Shown here: positions 45,318 through 54,725 of the stretch, in pieces
Numbering within the stretch: position 1 is the first letter of the stretch
Layout: every line of letters starts with the position of its first letter
From: Gremmenia infestans
Lineage: Eukaryota; Ascomycota; Leotiomycetes; Helotiales; Hamatocanthoscyphaceae
DNA length: 64,000 nt
Assembly: GCA_032629725.1 (NCBI GenBank)
Contig: JAFEVB010000029.1
Span: forward strand, 930,001-994,000
Direction: 5' to 3'
The notes under the pieces: model-generated
What the model saw: only the letters and a program-made list of their open reading frames with translations
Database searches by the model: none
What the model was told of the DNA's origin: nothing
Program-made: the position numbers and the translations under genes

Positions 45318-46085
45318 CCCCTCTAGCGGAGAAACAGAAACATTGTGAATAGTTCCGGGGTTACAGCCTCTTAGAGCAACATTTTGATTGGTATCTAAGA
45401 ATAGTCTTGCAGATTTATCCAAAAACATCACACCAATATAAACTTGATCAAAAAATGTCTTTGGCGCAATGAAGGTGTCTACCCACTGATTAGTGTAGAC
45501 CAACTCAAGAACATTTGCTCCCTAGTAGTTTATCCTCTCGGAAGTTTTTGCTTAAGTTGTATCAAGTCGGAGCAGAACGTACAATGAACTAGTCAATCAA
45601 ACCCCTCAACAGCGCGAACTAATAGCCCTACTATCGTGTTTGATTAGTCACTATATCATACATTATAATGTCACACGATTAAGGGTATAATCGACTGATT
45701 CCAAAGGCTAATCTGGGAGGGAAATCCAGAACCTTGAATATATATGAAGAAGTCTTGAAAAGCACATAAAAGGAGGTCCAATACCGCTGACGTAGCCAGA
45801 GCGGCCGAATACAAAAAAATCAGACGAATCTGCTGAAATTTTCTTTATACGATTCGCGCTTCGGAGGTTACAACTGCCTACATCCGATTTGGCTCCTAGA
45901 CTTGTCCCTTCTATTTTTAAGTCTCTAGACCTTTCCTAGTAATCAAGTCACTTGATAAATGTTCTATATTCCGTGACAAGCCCGCTAGTTGGCCCGTTGC
46001 TTTCGTAGACAATTCCTTTATATCTTGTGTGGTTTATAGTTCGTATTATCGGCCCGTAGGATCCGAAGTTTGGAACAACTCTCAT
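45318..46085 (-). pseudogene. Possible decayed or unrecognised multi-exon gene
   Basis: On the minus strand, 45521-45318 is an open 204-bp segment in phase 0 bounded by TACTAG and GGTAAGTC. It encodes protein-like sequence such as ELVYTNQWVDTFIAPKTFFD, QVYIGVMFLDKSARLFLDTN and NPGTIHNVSVSPLEG. Upstream, 46085 opens MRVVPNFGSYGPIIRTINHT and KGIVYESNGPTSGLVTEYR, then meets TGA and TAG. Beyond these the frame continues with LGAKSDVGSCNLRSANRIKK, like a beta-rich lectin-type domain. I do not recognise the family. The stops may mark introns or decay, and the pieces may not belong together. Confidence 0.3.
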
Positions 46086-46332
46086 AATGGACTAAATATC
46101 AAGTTGTGGATAGGAGAAAGAAGGAGTATTTTCTAAAAATCAGAGTCCAATTGAAACAAACGACTATGGAGCAAAAACACTCAAAACGATAGTACATAAG
46201 CCGAGAAACTCATCCCCACATCTAAGCACACCGTCAGAAAAGAAATTCTCGCCTCCAGTAGTACAGTCTCCCCTCTTCACTATTGCCGCTATCCCATCAA
46301 CCAGCCCAAAGGTTTACACAATCATACAATAT

Positions 46333-46812
46333 TCAAGCAACCCATTCTTTGCCAACGACGTCTCTCTTGGCAGCAGCAGCAGCACCTTCGACCGCATCGC
46401 CAGCGTCTCTCTTGGCAGTATCAACTTGGCAAGTGTCATCATTGGACCCATTCCCCAAACACCCACCCGGACAAACTGTAGTGAACTGGATATTCCCGTT
46501 GTGGGTACAGCTCCAGAGGGAGTTATCTTGGTTGAAGGTCGTCTCGGGCAAAGACGCGGCGGCAAGGCCGGTGTTGATGTTTGTGAGATAATTGCCTGTA
46601 ATTCATTAAGAGTCAATTTAGGCGCGTTCCAGGGTTGAGACGGGATAAAATGTTTTTATATAGAAATCAATCCTCTTTTTAGAAAATCACAACTTACCTT
46701 TCTTCTTTAGTGAAGTACCACAATAGATACCGCCAGTCTTGCAGCTATCTGCAGCTACCAAGCCCGAAAGTGCTGAGGCGAGAGCGATTGCGATGATAGA
46801 GAATTGAACCAT
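46333..46812 (-). CDS. Small secreted cysteine-rich protein, effector-like
   Basis: Exons 46812-46698 and 46595-46333 (phase 1) give 125 aa. The signal peptide (MVQFSIIAIALASALSGLVA) probably ends near residue 21. The mature protein begins ADSCKTGGIYCGTSLKKKGN, an arrangement I know from small secreted proteins of plant-associated ascomycetes. Cysteines at 24 and 31 are followed by four more in WSCTHNGNIQFTTVCPGGC and DDTC, so three disulfides are possible. The tail is unusual, with two Lys-Arg sites in AKRDAGDAVEGAAAAAKRD that Kex2 could cut. The gene sits in a repeat-rich, gene-poor stretch, as many effector candidates do. Function unknown; the effector role is inference. Confidence 0.82.
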
Positions 46813-47458
46813 TTTGAAGATGAAGGATGTGAATATAGATGTTGAGTTGAAAAGTTTGACAGTGTTGATGCTTTGTTAGCTGTGTTTGGTGGTGGAAAGA
46901 CGAAGGGAGTTGTTGATGATGAATGATATAGAACTGTTTTCAAGAGGGGAATTGAGGGCATATATATACCTTTCTGTCCTATACTACTGGGGTCAAGTCT
47001 GAGCTTTCTGGCCTTGATCAAATGTTAAAGAAAGGATGCCTCATACGCAATGGATAAGATCTTCAAACCTCGGTGAGCAAAGGAGCGAATGCCGCCTAAT
47101 CCTTAATTACTTGATATAACGAGAATAGAACAGACCATCAAAATTGGCTGAGGTAAAGATCCTTGGATCTCTAGAAAATCCTCAGTGGAGATTTTTGGGA
47201 TCCGAGACCCTGAGTCAAGACAACAGATTGGCTCAATGAGTTGCAGTCGAAGAAAATATCTATTAAATTAACTAAGTCTAATACCAGTCCCGGCTTAATC
47301 GTATCCCTTTTAGGAAGTAGTAAGTTATCTAATCTCTGGCGTTTGCTAAGAGGGTGAATGGTTTTTCGAGGCATAAGTCGAAGGCTCAAATGTGAAACCA
47401 TCAATAGGGAATAGAATCCTGAAGTTGGCTAAGGTACACTTTGACGGATTCCTAGATA

Positions 47459-47587
47459 CTCCGTCCCAGGAATAACAAACCCCTCATAGAGCTGATTATG
47501 CCAGGTTCAATTTTCTATCGCTGCTCCTATTAGAGGAACCCCTGTCTACACGTTTGTGCAGAGGGGTTCATTATGCCTGGGACGAAG
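47459..47587. mobile_element. MITE of Tc1/mariner type
   Basis: A 129-bp non-coding element with terminal inverted repeats starting CTCCGTCCCAGG (left) and CTTCGTCCCAGG (right, minus strand). The arms match at about 22 of 26 positions through AACCCCTC. It is flanked by TA on both sides (47457-47458 and 47588-47589), the mariner-type target duplication. There is no coding capacity. Confidence 0.75.
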
Positions 47588-48184
47588 TAATGTTAATCTG
47601 AAATATAATAAGCTCTATGTGAGTAATATGATGCGAGGTTGAAGGAACGGGCTTAATGATAGGATTCCTCTTCGTCACTATTAGACCTAGTCACTATACA
47701 AGGAGACAACATATAGGAATACAGATCAACACCGATGAAGTGACAAACATATTCCTTCTCTATACTTGCCGATCGTTGCAAGGACCTTAGCATACAATAT
47801 CAGACGGTAATCCTTTGATCAGAAGTTGAGGCACAGTTTGAATTTCTGTGCCTCTGAGATAATACAGACTCGTCAATACCAAGCGGTGGTCTCGTATAGG
47901 ATCCTAATGGTTGATCTTGAATAGTCTCAGTGCAAAACTAGATATCATTCTGCGTAGTTTAGTCAAACCTTACTCAAAATGGCTGAGGAAGCCAAGTACA
48001 TTCCTGCTAAGACAAGTTACATATAGGTATCAGGTTTTACTCTATGCTGCCGGAGAAATAATTCAATGCCCTTCTTAGATTTAAATAATACGCTTCAAAT
48101 AGTGCGTACCCTCTTGACCCAATCAAGTGGCCAGAGTCGTATTTGGACTTGGCAGATCACTGGATTTTCGCCGTAAATAAGCGT

Positions 48185-48226
48185 AAATCCTTACTATAGA
48201 AAAGCAGGGCTCGGATTACTTTTCGG
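48185..48226 (+). repeat. Direct repeat copy 1 of a dispersed element
   Basis: A 42-bp block starting AAATCCTTACTATAGAAAA shares about 36 positions with a second copy at 49490-49531 in the same orientation, 1.3 kb away. The pair could be long-terminal-repeat remnants or two fragments of the same decayed transposon. Confidence 0.5.
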
Positions 48227-49489
48227 ATTACTTCTCGGTATAATCTTTAGATCTTACCTGAGCGAGCTAAGATCGCCAAGTCGCCCGTTCGGCCAGGATT
48301 GATCTGCCATCAGGATTCCCTGGCCCGTGCACGATTAAACAAAGTGGGAGATGTGCGTGGAAAAAGAATCTGGTACGAGGTAAATGATGTCATAATGCTA
48401 TTCCAAGCCAACTAAGCCATCGGGGAGCAATATGAGTGTGGTACAAACAATAGTGGACCGGCCATCCATATGGGTGTATGCCAGAGAGTTGCATGTCGGG
48501 GGTTGGGGTTAAGATGGATGGAACAAGAGAGCACATTTATTACTAATGACATGTATATGAGAATAATTCTTTGGAGCTGATACTATATATTGAAAATTCT
48601 CAAGCTAATATATGTTACCGTTGGTTAAAAGTTTTCCCCTTTGCAGCCTCACTTGCCCCGCACTTGCCAAGACATATCTAACTATTCGATGCGGAAGGCG
48701 CCATCTGCCTTCCGCCTTTCGCGTGTGGGGTATGCAAGGGCAGGGGCACTGGCAGGGGCAAACAAGCCTCCCGTCGTAGCGGGAGCGACAACACGTGGTA
48801 TTGAACCTCGCAAACGTAATCCGAGCCCCCCTTTTTCTGCAGTATAGAGAGGATTTACGGTGATACTGTCTGTAATGGAGCACTGTTCCTAGCCACATGA
48901 TTGGTTAAACAGGGTGTGCACTAGTCATTTAAAACGTGTTATTTAAACTCTACGAGTAAAAGGGATCGAATGACTTTTACGCCGCATCAAGTAGCTTGAA
49001 CACTGAGGTTTCAGAGTCATGCATAGGAGGGGGCCTGAAGTTGGGCGCCACCATTGCGGCTACGTTACACTACCTACTTGCATATATATTTCCGATCTTG
49101 GGTACTATGGCGTGCCTGTAAGCTGCAGACGAGGGCGTTTCAGAGAAAAATACTTTTAAGGCTCCCCGCTTCGATATTGAAGAGTGATAATCCTAATAAA
49201 GGATTCGGGAGGCTTACTCAAGGTCCTAAGGCTACGGTGGTGCATCGATGACGTATTCGTACAAAGTCAAAAATGCTAAATAAATATACCCTTGAAAAGT
49301 GCTTACTCTCATATTGTTTAGGTAGGAACCGCCATTATTAAAATAATCAAAGTACCTAAACAGGCTAAGATAGAGATCACTATAGGAGAGTATTCTTCAG
49401 CTTTATGCAAATACTTCAACGCTGTACTCCATGCCGCCAAAAGGTATTTAATTCCCTTTTCAGGCTAGATTATTACTGTACATCACTAC

Positions 49490-49531
49490 AAATCCTTACT
49501 ATAGAAAATCGGGACTCGTATTACTTTTCAG
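49490..49531 (+). repeat. Direct repeat copy 2 of a dispersed element
   Basis: Partner of 48185-48226. It starts AAATCCTTACTATAGAAAA and continues with a diverged GGGACTCGTATTACTTTTC. Confidence 0.5.
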
Positions 49532-49764
49532 CGGCGCGGAGTATCATCATAGGATTCAGGTGAAAACTTATAGGAATAGAAAGTTTTATGTGAGGTAGTG
49601 GCCGAGGTAGCGGCCAATCCTTTCGTATCGACTTCTACCATTCTAGGATATTTAGATTCTTTCTCCGTGTGATACTTTGATACTATCTGTATGTTTGACT
49701 CAAACAAACCATCACGCAACTACCTTTACTCATCAACGTTTCCTTTCACAAGAACAAACCAGTA

Positions 49765-51084
49765 ATGGCAGTTCTAAAGTTTAGTACGCATAGCTTACAA
49801 ATAAACATCATTGAATAATAGCTAATATCTCAAAACTTTCAGCTCATTTGGATCGTTCAAGTTCCTCATCTGAAGTTAGCCTTAGTGAACGCAGCAGCTC
49901 TAGCATTGGTAGTTGGAAACACTTACTCAGGAGCGATGAAAAAGAGCATATACGATCATGTTCTGAGAGTAAAGTTTATAAAACAAAGTGGTTTCGGGTC
50001 CTTGCACTTTTGCTTGTTCTAGGGGTCTTTGCTTCATTGTAAGTAGTTTCTCGAACTATGTGTTTTCCTTGAATTTCAAGTACTAACGTATATTACTTTT
50101 AGAATTTGGGTAATTTTGGCTCTAGGCCTGCCTAAACGAAATACCCCTCATTCTCCATTGAACGGGGTTAGTTCTTTGGTAGACGATTGGAAATCTCCAG
50201 AAGATTCCATTCACCTGCTTTCCCCATGGAACCCGGACTTTACTAAAGGCATCACTCCAATACCGTGTCATTCGCATAACGACTACTGGCGTTCTGTCCC
50301 ACTCTATGAATCTCTCGCTGCTGGTTGTACTGGTGTAGAAGCAGACATACATCTTCCAACCGAAGCAGGCAGTAACGACCTTCTAGTAGGACATACTCCA
50401 AGCAGCCTCAAGCAAAAGCGCACACTCGAAAGTTTATATACAGGACCTCTTTTCACCATTCTCGACAGTTTGAACAACATTTCTGATAAATCAGATGGTC
50501 GGGCAAGTGATTGGATTGGTATTTTCCAATCAAGTCCAAACACTACGCTGACCCTTCTCCTGGATTTTAAATCTAACGGTCCTGCGCTCTGGCCTCATGT
50601 AAATGAACAACTCGAGAGCTTGCGGTCAAAGGGCTGGCTTACTCACTGGAATGTTTCGACTGGGATCATTTGGGCCCCAATTATTGTGGTTGGGAGTGGA
50701 AATGCGCCTTTCGATCTTCTCAATTCTAATAACACCTACCGTGACATCTTTTATGATGCTCCTCTAGATGATATTTCAAATACTATCTACGACAATACAA
50801 ATTCTTACTACGCAAGTGTCTCGATGGCCCATCTTGGCAAGCAATGGCTTTGGAAATTCAGTCCGGCGCAATTAAAGAAGATTAGTGCTCAAATTAACGC
50901 AGCAAGTAGCAAAGGTCTAAAAGCTAGATACTGGGATACTCCAGCCTGGTCTGTTACTTTCAGAGATTATATTTGGGGGATCTTGGTTGAAAAGGGGGTT
51001 GGGATGTTAAATGTGGACAGTTTTCCTTCTACTTTATACTTCCCATTATTGACTGGATTTGGTCAAAACCGACTTGTATGGTAA
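49765..51084 (+). CDS. aim6: AIM6-like membrane-anchored PLC-type phosphodiesterase
   Basis: Exons 49765-49783, 49843-50038 and 50103-51084 give 398 aa, close to yeast Aim6 (390). The first exon is 19 nt (MAVLKF plus one base), followed by a serine-rich cytosolic stretch. One transmembrane helix (FRVLALLLVLGVFASLIWVI) spans the second intron, giving a type II orientation. The TIM-barrel phosphodiesterase domain begins PIPCHSHNDYWRSVPLYESL, with the HxHND-type histidine site and GCTGVEADIHL carrying the acidic metal ligands. Later LLLDFKSNG and KARYWDTPAW fit the barrel. The family resembles glycerophosphodiester phosphodiesterases and PI-PLC but its substrate is unknown. N-glycosylation sites (NNTY, NVST, NTTL) support a luminal or extracellular catalytic part. 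Confidence 0.88.
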
Positions 51085-52078
51085 GCGATGAAACAGGAAA
51101 ATGCAAATGGCATCTACTTCAAAAAGTCATAGAGTATTACTGAACGCTGCGACACGAGTTAACAGTCGTCTTGCGAGTCCATGAACGCAGTACTTTGCAC
51201 TTAATGAATGAGCACTTTCACAGCCCAGATGAGTCAACGAAATACGAGGCTTGAGATCACAAAGCCGTGCGTACTTCTCATGCAAAAATGATAAACACTA
51301 GGGTGATAAACTATCAGAAGTGTAGGATTCTATCTGATTTATGATTTCCACGCTAAGTACTTTCCACTCTTAGACTTAAAATAGAAATCGAGTAGATGGC
51401 AAGAATGAGGGGAAGGAAGAGGATAGGAAGCCTTGAGGCGGGGGGCTTACAGGTGGGAAAAAGAGGAGCACTAGATTTATTATAACGCCATTGGAATTAT
51501 GTTAAACTAAGCCCTTTTTAGCCAGATTATAAAATCTAAGGTTATTAAGATGCATTTCCGCAGAAACAAGGGATTATTTTACGTATATACTTCGTCAGAC
51601 TAGGGCAAGGGGGCCTTGCTTTGGTACGTCCATGCTCTATGCTTCTTAGCACATTGGCCCAAGACGAAGTAGGTGTGCAGAGACGCAATCTGACTGATAT
51701 TACCCTAAATTGCATGAAACAAAAGCTGTTGATCCATTTCTATTGAATCCTTAAGGATGGTCCAAAATTATCCCATTACAGATTTCTATGCAATGAAGAT
51801 CATTTTTAATGTAGCACATCTTTAGGATGAATGCGTGCCGCATTCCTTTGACTTCAGACTTTTGGGTCGCACGAGTACGATGCCTGCTCTTGCTCAAGAT
51901 GTCACTTAACACGCATACGATTTTAAAATAGATATCCAAGAAACAGATAAATAAGCCCATCTGCCAGTTCAAGTTATCACCAACCCTCTTCATCTTCATT
52001 ATCCTCCTTATCACACCTGTCAACTCATCTTACCAGACTTTCATTCTTCCACCTTCAGTCTCCTTATCTATAACCACA
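51085..52078. other. Intergenic, no gene recognised
   Basis: AT-rich, about 1 kb. Frames up to 90 codons show no recognisable content. The last ~150 bp, CT-rich before the ATG at 52079, are a plausible promoter and leader. Confidence 0.5.
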
Positions 52079-52760
52079 ATGCGTTTTAACAACGTCCTCG
52101 TAGCACTGGCCAGTGTCGCCTGCATTATTGGCATGCCCCAAGATGTCAGTTTCCGGTAAGATAGGCTCTTCCAAGACGACAGATCTTTATATACTAAAAA
52201 CATGAACTTGATACTAATCTCCCCATCTTTTGTTCAGCAGAAGTATCGATGTCGTCGACGAAAATGCGGGCCCAGCTACCGCCAGTCTCAAACCAAGGAC
52301 TCTTAATCCAAAATTCACTCCCAAGACGGCGAACGGGGCTTTTGAATTGGAGGAGAACCAATGGGTCTTATCACACATGGTCAAGTCTGGCGACGCGGTC
52401 TCCGTCGTCGACATAACCGGATGCAGTGCCGTCTTTTTCTGGAATGAATACAGCATCCCGTCCGTCTTCCATATCTTCTGCGGCGATGAGGCGGCAGATG
52501 GCGCAGCAGCTAGCAAAATGGTGGAGGATGTCCCTATCAAAGTCTACATCGCCGCCGACAGACAGTCTCACATGGACGACCTCGTGAAAGCGATAACAGC
52601 GACCTTTACCGATCTGAAACTTAAGGATATTGTAATGAATATTTATGATATGGAAGGATTGCCACTTGATAAGGCCTATAAATTCGAGGCCGTAGCTGGA
52701 GTTGTAGGAGTGACTGAGGCAAAGCAAGCGAGAATTTCCAAGCAGCCGAATCGATCCTAA
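52079..52760 (+). CDS. Secreted protein with a GC...H pattern, possible deamidase-like fold
   Basis: Exons 52079-52155 and 52238-52760 (phase 2) give 199 aa. A signal peptide (MRFNNVLVALASVACIIG) precedes a dibasic site. The acceptor is a CAGCAG tandem (52235-52240), so a version one residue shorter (52241 start) is equally possible. The core reads GDAVSVVDITGCSAVFFW then SVFHIFCGDEAADG, followed by helices and a strand (VPIKVYIAAD) and a final LKDIVMNIYDMEGL. The TGC at Cys88 followed 16 residues later by His104 recalls the nucleophile-His layout of the CNF1/BLF1/CheD glutamine-deamidase fold, whose motif is LSGC...H. Sequence similarity beyond this was not tested, so this is a hypothesis. 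Whatever its fold, it is a small secreted protein in a gene-poor, repeat-rich region. Confidence 0.78.
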
Positions 52761-53070
52761 AGGCATTTTCACGGTATAAAGAGGAGGTGTTGTCGCCGAA
52801 CGAAGTTAGGAGTTGGTATACATTATGGTGGGGTTGAGTGCTCGATTCGGACTGGGATGGTCACGTGCTAGGGCTCTACGTCTTATTCATAGCTTCATTT
52901 GCTCAGTATTATGGTTCATTATCATATTTCAGTTGCAAACATATCCAGTTAAACCAATTTCAATAGCTTTTAGTCCTGTGGGTATCACATAGTGCACTGG
53001 TCTGGCCTAGTAATCTGTTGTTCTAGTAGTTTAGTAATATATCTCTAGATATAGAAGAGGTTCTAGCTAA

Positions 53071-53432
53071 GGTTGCAGCGAAGAGATGATGGCCCACTAA
53101 TAGCAGGTGATCTATCTTCGCTCGCTTCGCTCACAGTCGGGGGAAGCAAACGTTACACATAAGCAATTGTTACACTTTGCGATTTATATAGGTTTCCTTA
53201 CTAAAATCGTAAACAGCCATTTTCTACGCCTATTTTGCAGCGCTTCCTTACCTAAAAAGTGTCTAGTATCTATGCTTTTTACAATCTTTAAGCTATGCAG
53301 CCTTTTTGATTCTAATTTTAATTCGTTCGATAGTGCCGGGACTATATGGGGAGTGGTTGCGGACCATTCTAGTCATGTGACTTAGCGCAGCTGACGTAAG
53401 CGAAGAAGGCATAATCTCTTCGTACTGCAACC
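53071..53432. mobile_element. 362-bp MITE-like element with GGTTGCAG termini
   Basis: The left end GGTTGCAGCGAAGAGATGATG and the right end (minus strand GGTTGCAGTACGAAGAGATT) are inverted copies. The subterminal region repeats TTCGCT-rich strings at both ends. No coding capacity is recognised. A related end lies at 54657-54725 in inverted orientation relative to this element's right end. A target-site duplication is not clear. Confidence 0.55.
53372..53422 (+). repeat. Left arm of a 51-bp inverted repeat bracketing the dynamin fragment
   Basis: It starts GTCATGTGACTTAGCG and is also part of the 362-bp MITE-like element. It matches 54675-54725 in inverse orientation at 45 of 51 positions by eye. 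Confidence 0.75.
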
Positions 53433-53889
53433 AACGATGCCTCTAGACATCATGAATGAAACCAAAAAACCAGTACAAAGTCTTACTAGCAGTGAGAAGT
53501 GATCACATCTGTAACCTGTGATACCAACAGATACGCTTTTAGAAATGCGAATATATCTGCCAACACTATTCTCAGCAAGCCGAATCTCGGCATTTCTAAG
53601 GCTGCAGATGCCCCTATAACATCCCCAGAAACTCGAAAGCGTCTGTCGAAGTCTCCGCACCGTATCAATTCCCCGCGTTCGGCCCCTAGAGTATTACCAA
53701 AATTTCCTCTAGCTTCATTAACAATGAAGATTTCTGTTCCATATCTTCGTCTTTTGGCAGCGCTCGATCGGTACGCAAAAGCCGTCTCTGAAGCTTGCCC
53801 CGCAGAGAGCGAACACGAGCCTATGAGTCGATTAGTTCTAGCCAAAGAATCAGGATTGTAATTATTCCATTATACCTCAAGCTTCCCAG

Positions 53890-54422
53890 GCTCCCCTCCT
53901 GCACCCACGAGATAGCGGTTTTTGCACAAGATTTGCTACCAAGATCACGTTTCGACGCTCACAGGTTGCACGAACCTCCATCGCTATCATACCTGCTAAA
54001 CACTCAACACTGGAGCACGCAGAGCATGTGCGCGGATGGGCCAAGGCGAATCTCTGCGACCTCGATAAGGAGGCATTTGCTGATATCGTGCGAGAGGTAA
54101 GCACTGAGAGGGCGTTACTACGGCCCATGCTAATGCTATCCAGGTTCATACGGTCATGGGAATTTCTGAGCAGGTCCACGGCGTGACCCCTCCAACCTTT
54201 TCAGACGATGTCTTATCTCTGGAGGTGTGCGGGCCAAAACAGGACCACCTGAGCATCATTGATGTCCCGGGTATCTTCAAAAGGACAACACAAGGTGTTA
54301 CAAGGAAGGCTGACATGCAGATGGTCAGGTCGAAGGTGTGGACCCATATGAAAAACCCCAGATCGGTCATGCTCACTGTTATACCAGCTAATATCGACAT
54401 TGCAACACAAGATATCCTATAA
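53890..54422 (+). pseudogene. Dynamin GTPase-domain fragment lacking P-loop and stalk
   Basis: Two exon-like pieces, 53890-54096 and 54144-54422, joined at canonical sites (GAG/GTAAGC...CCAG), encode HPRDSGFCTRFATKITFRRS, then IIPAKHSTLEHAEHVRGWAK and, after the intron, TPPTFSDDVLSLEVCGPKQ. The fragment continues through DHLSIIDVPGIFKRTTQGV and NPRSVMLTVIPANIDIATQ. These match switch I (CTRFAT) and switch II (DVPGIF) of fungal dynamin/Mx-like GTPases. The upstream GDQSSGKS P-loop exon is missing, and the frame ends in TAA right after IATQDIL, where relatives continue to the TKPD motif and stalk. Short MPLDIMNETKKPVQSLTSSEK-like coding at 53436 could be a remnant of the N-terminus. The fragment lies between inverted repeats (53372-53422 and 54675-54725). 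Confidence 0.8.
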
Positions 54423-54674
54423 AGGGATATTTAGATCTAGCAAGGCCTATAATATATTAGTAGTAGTAAGTAAGGAGGTTACCTATCTTCTATATATTAT
54501 TACTATTAGTAGATAGTTATCAGACTTAGAAAGTTTGCTGGTATTTAGGGAGTATATAACTGTTGGTAATACAGGGGTGATCACTTCTTACTCTGCTATA
54601 GCATATTGGTAAGACTAGACTCTGGTTTTGGTGGTTCGTATTGTGATGCTAAGATCATGGTGTTGTGACCAAAG

Positions 54675-54725
54675 CGAAGAGGTGATGCCTCCTTCGCTTA
54701 CCTAAGCTACGCTAAGTCACATGAC
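54675..54725 (-). repeat. Right arm of a 51-bp inverted repeat bracketing the dynamin fragment
   Basis: The minus strand starts GTCATGTGACTTAGCG. Homology resumes further out as ATTAGAATCAAAA, seen near 54783-54795 and inversely near 53306-53318, so the duplicated element is longer than this arm. Confidence 0.75.

Larger units (their letters stand above)
46813..49764. other. Gene-poor, AT-rich region with repeat remnants
   Basis: About 3 kb hold no recognisable gene. They contain the 129-bp MITE at 47459-47587, the 42-bp direct repeat pair at 48185 and 49490, and several degenerate copies of a GGCTGAGGTAAAG-like string (47143, 47427, 47983). The 100-150 bp beside each flanking gene probably hold their promoters. 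Confidence 0.5.

Noticed and set aside
53486..53861. Two overlapping ~120-codon frames on opposite strands upstream of the dynamin fragment
   Set aside because: Neither encodes the missing P-loop region or any recognisable motif. They may be captured or random sequence, so no gene is called.
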